NCBI RefSeq assembly: GCF_900021155.1
Contig: NZ_FCNT01000052.1
Coordinates: 62,001 to 126,000 of the forward strand
DNA length: 64,000 nt
Direction: 5' to 3'
Origin: Alistipes sp. CHKCI003
GTDB lineage: Bacteria; Bacteroidota; Bacteroidia; Bacteroidales; Rikenellaceae
Made by a program: the position numbers and the translations under genes. The notes below the pieces were generated by a model. The model saw nothing but the letters and a program-made list of their open reading frames with translations. It did no database searches and was not told the origin of the DNA. Below are positions 26,800 to 35,444 of this stretch, in pieces; within the stretch, counting starts at the first letter, position 1; each line of letters begins with the position of its first letter.

Positions 26800-26849
26800 A
26801 AAGAATTCCGTCCCTGCCGCAAGATTTTACGGCAGGGGCGGAATTCTTT
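26800..26849 (+). terminator. terminator after tsf
   Basis: About 20-bp arms, aaagaattccgtccctgccg and its near-perfect complement, with a 10-nt loop and TTTA tail, 62 bp past the tsf stop. Confidence 0.85.
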
Positions 26850-28355
26850 ATAGCGGAGCGACGGCCGCAACTATATTCCGAGAGCGGTTACCGCAATGCG
26901 GGAAGGCGTTTCACGATACATGCCCGGCGGAGAGTACGATCGTGAGGGGCTCGATGCGGTAGTGCCATTGTCCCGTCCCGGAATGCGGCCCCGTCGATCC
27001 CGGGCGAAGCGAGGCTCGTAGCGGTTGCCGGAAGGAACAGAACCGATAACGCCGCCGGAACTTTGCTTTTTCCGCCCGTTCCTTTTTGTACGATTCCGAG
27101 ATACGGGTTACGATGCTTCGCCACGTGGAGTGCGGCGGCTGCGAGAAACGCAAGATTCGTCAGAATATGGAATGCGGCCCGTCGTGTCATGTGCTGCGGT
27201 CGTTGCCGTGTTCGGCGAGGTGCAATTCTGTCGCCGGACATGCGGATAAGAGGAGTGCTGCGGCCGGGTTTCGATGGAGGATAAAATTTCTTTATCATTC
27301 GTTTTTGTTCGTGCGGTGCGAATATCGTCGTTTCGGCGAAAAGAAACGATAACGAATATGATGAATCGGGATACCGGTGAGGAAAAGCCGGACGATGGGG
27401 CCGTCGGCAGCAGGGGTACGGACGAGAGCGGCGTCTGTCTCTGATTCGGGATAATGAGACGACCGGGAATGCCGGGGTAGGATGTGGGGGTGCGGAACTC
27501 CCCGTGTGAGGCCGGGATACTCTTCCGACTGCTCTTCGTAGCATCGTCGGGGGCCGATGCGGGACAGAAACCGGCCGTCGATGATCGCGGAACCGCTCTA
27601 TGGTTTTTCTTCGCATGCTTTCCGCTGCGATGGCGACCGTTCGACGGGGTGTAAGATTCGTCTTTTTTATAGCCGCACCTTCGCCGGATCGACGTTTTCG
27701 AATAAAAATGCTCGGCTGCCGTTCGTACGGGCTCTCGAACGAGGCGGCGAAGATCTCCCTCGGAGAAGAATCCGGAAAGTCATCTTCCTTCTTTGCAGGC
27801 AAAGGGACGCAAGCACCCTTTGCGAACGAGGGAGAACTTGCCGGCGCGATCCGGCCTTTTTGCAGTAGAAGCGTTTTTGAGGAAGGATGAACAGCTGTCC
27901 TGCGGCCGTGCGGGCCGCCAGTCGGTCGTTTAAGCGGCCGGTTTCGGTCATAGGACGGTGAGTGGGTATTCGGATGATTCCATATGAAGATGCTTCCGCA
28001 CAGCGGCGCATGCGGTGCGAAACCCTGCGGGGCTGCGCCGCCGCGAACCATCTCTGAATCCATGTTCCGCCGCAGTTCCGTGCTTGTCGCGGGGTTTCCT
28101 TTCTCTCTGTAGCTGCGAGGACAGAACCGCTCCCTAACCGATGCGCCGCAGTTCCGTGTCTGTCGCGGGGCGTAGGCCGTGCGGCGTCGGCTTTTCCGTT
28201 TGCAGACGGGAACTCCTGCGCTGTCGCATTTTTCCCGTACGGCGTTCCTCTTTCGTCGTTGTGTAGGCGCAACCCGTCGTGTCGTACGTCCTGTGGCGCG
28301 TCTCTTCGCGGCATCCTTCCCGCGTTGCGATTGAAGATGCTCCGGGGTCGTGTCG
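26850..28355. other. gene-poor stretch with a possible membrane-protein remnant
   Basis: About 1.5 kb without a convincing gene. On the minus strand around 26885-27185 one frame reads AAFHILTNLAFLAAAALHVAKHRNPYLG and then GKSKVPAALSVLFL, like a small haem-type membrane protein; near 26900-26950 the best continuation (IEPLTIVLSAGHV, then KRLPALR) switches frame twice. This may be a decayed gene; evidence is weak. The rest shows only spurious-looking frames. Confidence 0.3.
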
Positions 28356-28805
28356 TCAGTTCCATCCGAGCCGGAAGAGCAGTCCCAGCGCATAGCGCCG
28401 CACGAGCGGCGGCCACAGGAGCCACAGGCGGGACAGAAGCCGCCATTCGAGCGAACGGCAACCTATTTCGCGTCCGTTGCTGCGTATGATGCGGCATGCG
28501 ACGGCCGCGACATCGCCGGTCGTGCAATGTTCCGTCTGGCGGTAGTTGCCGTCGCCCGCGAGGGTCAACCGTTCGCCGTCGATCCGCACGATGCGATGGA
28601 GGATATGCCGCCCGCGGTAGCGGAACAGCACGATCTCCCCGCACCGGAGCGGCTGACCGGGCCGGCGGGGTGCGAGCACCACGACATCGCGTTCGTTGCG
28701 CAGCAGAGGCCGCATGCTGGAGCCTTTGACGCGGAGCTGCACTTCGCTGCCCGAGGCGAGCACCTCCTCGACCTGCGCGAAAAAGAGCCGGTTGGAGAGT
28801 TGCAT
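28356..28805 (-). CDS. S24/S26 family (signal-peptidase-like) protein
   Basis: A 149-residue protein of the S24/S26 clan. The serine motif is KGSSMRPLL (about residue 30), then GEIVLFRYRGRHILHRIVRI (signal peptidase box-like) and LAGDGNYRQTE, where the usual lysine of the dyad is not obvious; the catalytic status is uncertain. No N-terminal membrane anchor; a hydrophobic C-terminus (LLSRLWLLWPPL). The start codon lies 2 bp after the stop of the HPr-kinase-like gene. A G9 run ends just before its ribosome-binding region; one extra G would fuse the two genes in frame. Such peptidases occur beside HprK-like and PqqD-type peptide-modification genes. Confidence 0.78.
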   Translation of the reverse strand: MQLSNRLFFAQVEEVLASGSEVQLRVKGSSMRPLLRNERDVVVLAPRRPGQPLRCGEIVLFRYRGRHILHRIVRIDGERLTLAGDGNYRQTEHCTTGDVAAVACRIIRSNGREIGCRSLEWRLLSRLWLLWPPLVRRYALGLLFRLGWN

Positions 28806-28807
28806 GG

Positions 28808-29680
28808 TTACATCCCCCCCCCTTCGAATACGGTCCGATACGAGAGCCGTGCCGCCGCCTCGTCGGGCAGACATTCGAGGTGGTAGACCGGCACGCGGGC
28901 GATCACCGCGGAGAGCGTCGCACAGATGCGGTCTTGCAACGCCGCGTCGTAGGCGAAGGCCGGCGGGCACGACGGCAGCAATGCCCCGATGGCACCCAGC
29001 GTCGGCAGCCGGTAGATCCGGTTGTGCGGAGCCTGACTGAGCCGCACGATCGCACGAATGGGGTAGCTCTCGTTCTTGTAGCAGGGAGTCTTGCCGCTCC
29101 ACGGCGATCCGTAGACGGTCGGCAGACCCTCCTCGATGCCGACGATCGGGCTGTCGTCGTTGAGCAGTTCGGCACCGGCGATGTGTTCGCGCCACAGGCG
29201 GGTATGGGTGCTTTTGCCGGTGCCCGACTCGCCGAGGAACAGTACGGCGCCGGCACCGCAGCGGATCACCGACGAGTGGATGGCGATCCGTTGCAGAGGC
29301 GTTACGGCCAGACCGTACATCATCCACAGCCCGAAGCGGTACATGGAGACGTCGTGTCCGACGTTGCTCCGCACGACCGATCGTCCGTCGGGAAACTCGT
29401 AAAGGGTCGGCGCGCCGCCTGCGCGCGGCGTCATGTAGAAGAGGTAGCCGCCGTCGTAGCGTCCGAAGTGGCAGTCGGCATCGGCATCGTCGAATGCGAA
29501 TGCGTCGAGTTCGCGGTAATCGTACTCCTGCAAATCGAGCGGACAGCCCGTCAGCAGCGTGAGCACGGGCACTCCGGTCTCGTTTTCCGACACGCGGAAA
29601 GGGCGTAGCGCCTTTGCGAAGGCGTTGCCGGAGCCTTCTCCCGTGAGGCGTATTCTGTGGCCTGCGATGATGTAATCCAT
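28808..29680 (-). CDS. HPr kinase/PEP carboxykinase-like P-loop protein
   Basis: A 290-residue protein. Walker A GESGTGKSTHTRLW lies near residue 150, then LLNDDSPIVG (acidic motif) and GSPWSGKTPCYKN, as in HprK/PEPCK-like kinases found with lasso-peptide or PqqD-type clusters. The N-terminal ~130 residues carry beta-rich sequence. It probably phosphorylates a peptide or protein partner; which one is unknown, and no precursor-like small gene was found nearby. 16 bp after the ABC transporter and 2 bp before the S24 gene. A G9 tract (28814-28822) forms its last codons EGGGM. Confidence 0.8.
   Translation of the reverse strand: MDYIIAGHRIRLTGEGSGNAFAKALRPFRVSENETGVPVLTLLTGCPLDLQEYDYRELDAFAFDDADADCHFGRYDGGYLFYMTPRAGGAPTLYEFPDGRSVVRSNVGHDVSMYRFGLWMMYGLAVTPLQRIAIHSSVIRCGAGAVLFLGESGTGKSTHTRLWREHIAGAELLNDDSPIVGIEEGLPTVYGSPWSGKTPCYKNESYPIRAIVRLSQAPHNRIYRLPTLGAIGALLPSCPPAFAYDAALQDRICATLSAVIARVPVYHLECLPDEAAARLSYRTVFEGGGM
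28814..28822 (-). repeat. G9 homopolymer at the HprK-like/S24 junction
   Basis: Nine G on the minus strand directly before ATGTAA, the end of the HprK-like gene. Adding one G would change the ending to GDVTMQLSN, an in-frame fusion with the S24 protein. Confidence 0.9.
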
Positions 29681-29696
29681 AGGTGTGCGTAAGTCG

Positions 29697-31397
29697 TTAT
29701 GTTCCTATCGTGATGACGCGGTCGCAGTAGTCCAGCGAACTGTCGCGGTGCGCGATCACGATGATGGTCAGTTCCTTGTTTTCGTCCGACAGTTCGGCGA
29801 TCGAGCGGTTCACCTCCTCCTCGGTGCGGCTGTCGAGCGACGAGGTGGCTTCGTCGAAGAAGAGCACGTCGGCCTGCTTGTAGAGCGCCCGTGCGATGCC
29901 TATGCGCTGGCGCTGACCGCCCGAGAGGCGGCAGCCGCATTCGCCGATCGGCGTGTCCATGCCGCGGGGCAGCCCGTCGACGAACTCCTTGAGGCGGGCG
30001 GCTTCGAGCGCCCGTGCGGCCCGCTCGCGGTCGATCTCCGCTTCGGGACATCCCAGCGCTACGTTGGCCAGAAACGTGCTGTCGGCGATGAAGACGCTCT
30101 GCGAGACATAGCCGACGGTGTTCTGCCAGCGGCGGCGGTTGGCGGCCGTGAGGGGCTCGCCGTCGACGGCGATCTGGCCCGATGTGGGGGCGTAGAATCC
30201 CAGCAGCAGGTTGAAAAGGGTCGTTTTGCCGGCGCCCGATGCGCCGCGGATCCCGATGCGTTCGCCCTTGCGGATCGTGAGCGAGAAGTCGTGCAGGGTC
30301 TCTTCCGCCGCGTCTTCGAAGCGGAACGAGAGGCGGCGCACGGCGATTTCGCGGCGCAGCGGCATCCGCGCCGTGTCGGCGTCGACCGTCGGGTCGGCGT
30401 GTTCGAGGTCGGCCTCGCGCAGGATGTCGATCGTGTAGCGGTTGTATTTGAGCGATGTCCACGCCGACATCACGTTGCGCACGGAGGGCATCAGTCGGAG
30501 GGCGGCCACGGCGAAGACGCCGAACAGCAGCCGCATCTGTCCGCCCTCGGACCCGAGGCTCGCCACGACGAGCACCGCCATGCCCGCGCACAGCCCCACC
30601 TCGGTGAACATCTGGGGCAGTAGCCCGATGGTCGCCTGCTTCGACCGGGTGCGCACCACGTCGTCCATCGCGCGGTCGAAGCTGCGGAGCATCTGCGGAA
30701 AGGCGTTGTTGATCTCGATGTCGGGATAGCCGCGAAAGGTCTCGATCACCGTGCGGGCTTTCTCGCGGTGGGCGCGGTTCTCGATCTCGCCGTAGCGGTC
30801 GAGCCGGTTGCGGACGAGCGCATAGTAGCTCCATGCTGCGGGCAGGAAGATCACGAGGATCAGCCCCGCGGCCGCGGCGTTGTAGAGGGCCAGCCCGCTG
30901 AAGAGCAGCAGGAAGAGCGTCGCCTCGCTGGCGATCGTGGCCAGCGGCATGAGAATGCCCGTTACGAAGGTGAGGCAGACGACGTTGACGTTGCGGGCCA
31001 GTACGGCCGAGTTGGAGCCCTTGATGAACGTGAGGCCGCGGTTGCGGTACTCCACGTAGAGACGGTGCGACATGTAGGCGTAGAGGTCGTAGATGTAGTT
31101 GCGTTCGGCTTTGTAGAGAGCCAGTCCGAGCAGCGACTTGAGGACCACGACGGCCACCACCGTGCCGCACACGGCCAGCGCGAACGACCGCTGGTCCGCG
31201 AAGCCGCCCCACTCGTAGGCTGCGGCCAGATAGCGGTTGGTGCGGATGCTTTCCGTGTCGAGGATCAGCACCAGCACGGGCAGCAGCAGTGCGAGCCCGA
31301 GGAAGTTGAGCAGCGCCCGCGCGAAGATCGTGAGCGAGACCCGGCAGGTGCGCCGCCGGAACGGACGCGGGATGATGTCGAGCAGCGAATGATCCAT
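29697..31397 (-). CDS. ABC transporter, fused permease and ATPase
   Basis: A 566-residue half-transporter of the exporter type. N-terminal permease of about six helices (LTIFARALLNFLGLALLLPVL, FALAVCGTVVAVVVLKSLLGL, FVTGILMPLATIASEATLFLL...), then the ATPase: Walker A GASGAGKTTLFNLLLG, signature RLSGGQRQRIGIARAL, Walker B ADVLFFDEATSSLD, and H-loop VIAHR. Start taken at 31397 (MDHSLLDII), 7 bp after the AddA stop; an ATG at 31439 would overlap addA. Followed by the HprK-like and S24 genes, suggesting export of a peptide or small molecule modified by them (inference). Expected to work as a homodimer in the inner membrane. Confidence 0.9.
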   Translation of the reverse strand: MDHSLLDIIPRPFRRRTCRVSLTIFARALLNFLGLALLLPVLVLILDTESIRTNRYLAAAYEWGGFADQRSFALAVCGTVVAVVVLKSLLGLALYKAERNYIYDLYAYMSHRLYVEYRNRGLTFIKGSNSAVLARNVNVVCLTFVTGILMPLATIASEATLFLLLFSGLALYNAAAAGLILVIFLPAAWSYYALVRNRLDRYGEIENRAHREKARTVIETFRGYPDIEINNAFPQMLRSFDRAMDDVVRTRSKQATIGLLPQMFTEVGLCAGMAVLVVASLGSEGGQMRLLFGVFAVAALRLMPSVRNVMSAWTSLKYNRYTIDILREADLEHADPTVDADTARMPLRREIAVRRLSFRFEDAAEETLHDFSLTIRKGERIGIRGASGAGKTTLFNLLLGFYAPTSGQIAVDGEPLTAANRRRWQNTVGYVSQSVFIADSTFLANVALGCPEAEIDRERAARALEAARLKEFVDGLPRGMDTPIGECGCRLSGGQRQRIGIARALYKQADVLFFDEATSSLDSRTEEEVNRSIAELSDENKELTIIVIAHRDSSLDYCDRVITIGT

Positions 31398-31404
31398 CGT
31401 TCTT

Positions 31405-34400
31405 CTATACCACTTTTTCGATCGTACCCAGTTTGACATACCACAAGTAGCCTTCCGTCCGGTCGTACCCCATGCCTCGCAGCAGGTCGGCGTATTCGCG
31501 CAGCTGGCGGCGGTAGCGCTCGGGGTCGCGCCGGCCGAACTTGTAGTCCACGACCACGGCCCGTCGTCCGCGCGTCATCACGCGGTCGGGGCGCCGCAGA
31601 CGGCTGTCGCGGGGCACGACGATCTCCCGCTCGTTGTGTACGGCGTCCCATCCGCCGCCGAACCACTCGCGGACCCGCTCGTCTTCGAGCGCCCGGCCTA
31701 CGGCGTCGCGCAGCGCCGCGGCCTCCGCCTGCGAGAGCTGGGCGTTGGCCTGCATCTCTCCGATCGCGCCGAGTATCTCCGCCTCGGTCGCGGCGTTCTC
31801 GAAGGCTTTGTGCAGCAGGATGCCGAGGTTGCGCGGCGCGAGCAGAGACGTCTCCTCCTCTTCGAAGTAGCGCTGCGAGGGAAGCCGCAGCCGCAGTGCG
31901 GGCTGCGCCGTGGCATAATCCTCCAGCACGAGGTGTCCGGTCTTCGGCGCTTCGGTGCGTTGCGGCGCCGGCCCCTCGGCCCGGCCGAATTCGTAGACGA
32001 CGCCCGCCTCGGCGGGGGTGCAGCGTCCCCGCATGCCGTCCAGCTCGCATGCGCCGCCGTCCGCCGCGATGCAGCCCGCGACGAGGCTGCCCACGTGGTT
32101 GCGGTTGCGGGCTTCGTTGGGGATGTAGATGTGAAGCTCCTCCTCGGCACGTGTGAGCGCCACGTACAGGAGGTTGATGTTGTCCACGTTCGTGTAGACC
32201 AGTTCGCGGTAGTATTCGGCCGAGAAGTGCGAGTCGGCCATGCCGCGTTTGTATTTGACCGGAAAGCGCCCCAGCCCCTCCGCGGCCTCGGTCCGGGCCT
32301 CGCCCCAGACGACGGGCTGCTTCGACGGGTCGGGGTCGAGCGGCCACGAGCAGTAGGGGAGGATCACCGCTTTGTTCTGCAAGCCTTTGGCCTTGTGTAC
32401 GGTCATGATCCCCACGGTCGTCTCGCTCTGTTCGACGCTCAGCGACTGCCCGCTGCCCGTCTCGTCCCACCAGCGCAGGAAGAGCGGGATGTCGGCTGTC
32501 TTGCGGGCGCTGAAGCGTATGATCGCCTCGTGGATGGCTTGGAGATAGGCGTTCTCGGACCGGCGTTCGTGCAGCCGGTGCCGCATCACGATCCGTTCGA
32601 ACGCCTCCTCGGGCGCCAGCAGGCGGATCTCGCGGCAGAAAGAGAGCTCCTCCTCCGGCAGCGGCGTGTCGTAGGGGCGCCCCAGATAGCCGTTGTAGAC
32701 CGCTTCCGACATCGGGTCGGCGGGCTTGACGGCCAGCCGCAAGGCCGCCGCCACGAAGGCGCACACCGGAGCGCGCCCCACGAGAAGCGCCTCCTGCGTC
32801 ATCACGTCGAAGCGGTAGCGGGGATCGTCGTTCGTGCGCTTGAACGCCAGCAGCGTCTCGGCCACCCGGGCCCCTTCGCTGTTCGAGCGCACGAGGATCA
32901 AAATGTCTTTGGGGCGGAAACCGCGGTCCAGCAGTTCCCGGATGCACTCCACCACGGGCGGCGCTCCGTCGAACGGGGCGATGCGCACGTAGCCCGGGCG
33001 GTCGCTCCGGCGCGCGGCGGTCTGCGTATGGCCGTCGTAGGCATCGGCCAGCGTGTCCGTCAGCGCCGCCTTGTCCGCCGCGGACAGACGGCCCGATTCG
33101 GCCGCAGCGAGCAGTTCGGCGTTCAGCCTCGCGTTGTCCGCGGCGACGACGCCCCCGACGATCCGGTTGTTGAACTCCACCACAGCGGGCAGACTGCGGT
33201 AATTCTCTTTGAGTCGCACCACCTCCGTCTCTCCGGCGCCGAGCGCTTCGCGGGCCGCCGTGTGCAGGATGCGCCAGTCGCCGCCCCGCCAGCGGTAGAT
33301 CGACTGCTTGATGTCGCCCACCAGCAGCACGGAGGTCTCCTCCGACTGCGCCATGGCGTTCAGCAGCAGCGGCAGGAAGTTCTCCCACTCGCGTGCCGAG
33401 GTGTCTTGGAACTCGTCGATCATGAAGCGATCGAACCGCGTGCCGGCCTTTTCGTAGATGAAGGGTGCGTCGTTGCGGCCGATGAACTCCGAGAGGATGT
33501 ATTTGGTTTCGGAGAGGAGCATCATGTTCTCCTCGTTGCAGAGTGTCTGCACTTTGGCATAGAGGTCGGCCAGCAGGGCGAAACTGCGGTAGTTTTCGCG
33601 CAGCAGGGCCGTCGTGTTCCAGAAGCGGACGTTGCGGTCGTAGAGGGCGCACAAAGCCTGCAATGCGGGTTGCAGCTCGGCACGGAGGGCCTGTACGGGC
33701 GATCCGGCCTTGCCCCATGCGCTCTCCTTCGTGCAGGCGTCCCGAACACGGGCGCCGTAGGGCTCGAATACCTCCCGCGCCGTCTTGTAGAAGTAGGCCG
33801 CGAAGCCCGAACTCTTGTAGGGAAAGTCCGCGAGCCCGAGCCCCGCCCGGTCGATCCGCCCGACGGCTTCGGCGGCGATCCGCCGCATCTCGGCCTGCGA
33901 CTGCCGCGTCCGGGCCGTCGCACGGGCCACGATGCGGTCCAGCTCCGCCTTGGAGCAGCCTGCGCCGAGCGCCGGACGGTTCCGTTCCTTGAACAGCTCG
34001 CCGCTCAGCGCCAGCACCCCTTCGCGGATGTCCCAGCGGCGCCCCTCCTCGATGCGCTCCTGCACGAAGGCCATCAGCCACCGGCGCAGCTCGGCGTCGA
34101 CGGCGATCTCGTCCACCAGCAGATCGGCGCTGCGCCCCACGACGGCGTCGGTTTCGATCTCGGTGTTGTAGTCGGGGGCGATGCCCAGCTCGCGGATGAA
34201 GGCGCGGAGGATGCGCTGGAAGAATTTGTCGATCGTCAGGACCGTGAAGTGGGAGTAGTCGTGCAGGATGGCCGACCGCACGGCCTGCGCCCGCGAGCGG
34301 ACCGTGCCGGCGTCGAGCGACAGTTCGCGGCACAGCGCTTCGAGATAGGGGCTCGCAGCCCCCGAGGCGAGCTCGTGGATGCGTTCGAGGATGCGCGTCT

Positions 34401-34548
34401 TCATCTCCTCCGTGGCCTTGTTCGTGAAGGTTACGGCGAGGATATGACGATAGCGCCCGGGCTCTCCGATCACGTCGCGCACGTATTTGTACGCCAGCTG
34501 ATAGGTCTTGCCCGAGCCTGCACCCGCATTGAGGATTCTGGCTCTCAC
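31405..34548 (-). CDS. addA: AddA-type UvrD helicase-nuclease
   Basis: A 1047-residue helicase-nuclease for double-strand-break resection. Helicase motifs: Walker A NAGAGSGKTYQLAYKYV (about residues 6-14), VTFTNKATEEMKTRI (Ia), MIDEFQDTSAREWE (II), VGDIKQSIYRWRGGD (III), RLKENYRSLP (IV) and IMTVHKAKGLQNKAVILPYC with YVALTRAEEELHIY (V-VI). C-terminal PD-(D/E)xK nuclease with AVVVDYKFGRRD. The partner AddB-like gene lies 0.9 kb away, divergent, with a GIN-domain gene between. Its 3' end overlaps the ABC gene's longest frame. Taken together this is an AddAB-type (RecBCD-equivalent) system. Confidence 0.93.
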   Translation of the reverse strand: MRARILNAGAGSGKTYQLAYKYVRDVIGEPGRYRHILAVTFTNKATEEMKTRILERIHELASGAASPYLEALCRELSLDAGTVRSRAQAVRSAILHDYSHFTVLTIDKFFQRILRAFIRELGIAPDYNTEIETDAVVGRSADLLVDEIAVDAELRRWLMAFVQERIEEGRRWDIREGVLALSGELFKERNRPALGAGCSKAELDRIVARATARTRQSQAEMRRIAAEAVGRIDRAGLGLADFPYKSSGFAAYFYKTAREVFEPYGARVRDACTKESAWGKAGSPVQALRAELQPALQALCALYDRNVRFWNTTALLRENYRSFALLADLYAKVQTLCNEENMMLLSETKYILSEFIGRNDAPFIYEKAGTRFDRFMIDEFQDTSAREWENFLPLLLNAMAQSEETSVLLVGDIKQSIYRWRGGDWRILHTAAREALGAGETEVVRLKENYRSLPAVVEFNNRIVGGVVAADNARLNAELLAAAESGRLSAADKAALTDTLADAYDGHTQTAARRSDRPGYVRIAPFDGAPPVVECIRELLDRGFRPKDILILVRSNSEGARVAETLLAFKRTNDDPRYRFDVMTQEALLVGRAPVCAFVAAALRLAVKPADPMSEAVYNGYLGRPYDTPLPEEELSFCREIRLLAPEEAFERIVMRHRLHERRSENAYLQAIHEAIIRFSARKTADIPLFLRWWDETGSGQSLSVEQSETTVGIMTVHKAKGLQNKAVILPYCSWPLDPDPSKQPVVWGEARTEAAEGLGRFPVKYKRGMADSHFSAEYYRELVYTNVDNINLLYVALTRAEEELHIYIPNEARNRNHVGSLVAGCIAADGGACELDGMRGRCTPAEAGVVYEFGRAEGPAPQRTEAPKTGHLVLEDYATAQPALRLRLPSQRYFEEEETSLLAPRNLGILLHKAFENAATEAEILGAIGEMQANAQLSQAEAAALRDAVGRALEDERVREWFGGGWDAVHNEREIVVPRDSRLRRPDRVMTRGRRAVVVDYKFGRRDPERYRRQLREYADLLRGMGYDRTEGYLWYVKLGTIEKVV

Positions 34549-34662
34549 TTCTGTCCGGTTCGGTTTGCGACCGTTCCGGGCCGGGGCCCGTGCGGCGGCA
34601 TTCGCGCCGCTCTTCCGCTGTTTCCGGGCTCCCGCCGCCGGAAAACGTCGTCTAAAAGCGAC

Positions 34663-34670
34663 TAAAGATA
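34663..34670 (-). promoter_or_regulatory. -7-like box upstream of addA
   Basis: Minus strand TATCTTTA, one mismatch to TAnnTTTG; about 115 bp before the addA start. The opposite-strand TATCTTAG at 34713-34720 could serve the divergent GIN-domain gene. Both weak. Confidence 0.3.
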
Positions 34671-34747
34671 GTCATAAATGGCGAATAAATGTGCGGCCGG
34701 CGGATTTTTTCGTATCTTAGCCCTGCGAATTCAAACGGATATTTTAT

Positions 34748-35437
34748 ATGAAAAAACTGATTCTGAGCTTCGTGCTGCTTCTGGCGGGCCTTTCGGTCTC
34801 GGCGCAGGACGGCGGCACGAGCGAGTGGCTGACGGAATTCTCGGAGGTCAGCCTCAGCGGCCCCTTCGCCGTTACGTTCGTGCAGGTGCCCGAGACGGAG
34901 GCTCCCCGTATCGTCTACGACACCAAAGGCTCCTACACTTCGAAATTCAAGGCCGAGGTGCGGAACGGCGTGCTGACCGTTACGGAGAAGACCGAAGCCC
35001 GCCGCACGACCACGACCGAAGTGAAAGTCTGCTTCCATGCGATCCGCCGGATCCGCGTCTCGGGCGCCACGGTCTCCTTCCCGGGGCCTTTCAAAGCCGC
35101 GATGCTCGACGTCGGCGTGAACGGCGGGGCGACGTTCGACGGGATGTTCGACGTTACGGACCTCGCCGTGGAGCTTTCGGGCCGCAGCCGGGCGATCCTC
35201 TCGGGCGAGGTCCGCTACCTGACGCTGACGGCCGCCACGGGTAAGGTGGATGCCGCACGGCTGAGGGCCATGTCCGTGCGGGCCGAAGCCTCGAACAGTG
35301 CCGAAGTCTCGGTTTGCGCCACGGAGCGTCTCGAAGCGAAAACCTCGACCGACGCCCGCATCTCCTACACGGGCGACCCCGCCGTGCTGCGCGGCGGCGC
35401 GGGCTTTACGGGCGGCGAGGTCGTCGAACTCGACTGA
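34748..35437 (+). CDS. exported GIN-domain (DUF2807) protein
   Basis: A 229-residue protein with a signal peptide (MKKLILSFVLLLAGLSVSAQ). The mature part, with WLTEFSEVSLSGPFAVTFVQ and repeated beta strands (VTVSFPGPFKAAMLDVGVNG, LAVELSGRSRAILSGEV, RAEASNSAEVSV), fits the GIN/DUF2807 beta-helix domain of Bacteroidota surface proteins. Function unknown. It lies between the divergent addA and the co-directional addB, 7 bp before the addB start, so it probably shares addB's transcript; why a secreted protein is in a DNA-repair operon is unclear. Confidence 0.85.
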   Translation: MKKLILSFVLLLAGLSVSAQDGGTSEWLTEFSEVSLSGPFAVTFVQVPETEAPRIVYDTKGSYTSKFKAEVRNGVLTVTEKTEARRTTTTEVKVCFHAIRRIRVSGATVSFPGPFKAAMLDVGVNGGATFDGMFDVTDLAVELSGRSRAILSGEVRYLTLTAATGKVDAARLRAMSVRAEASNSAEVSVCATERLEAKTSTDARISYTGDPAVLRGGAGFTGGEVVELD

Positions 35438-35444
35438 GGCATCC

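Noticed and set aside
26888..28393. 501-residue - frame
   Set aside because: Arg/Pro/Ser-rich, no promoter, no domain; only the small segment near 26885-27185 drew attention.
31636..34665. 1009-residue open frame on the + strand
   Set aside because: Antisense to addA, whose helicase motifs are clear; Gly/Arg/Val-rich shadow frame caused by high GC.
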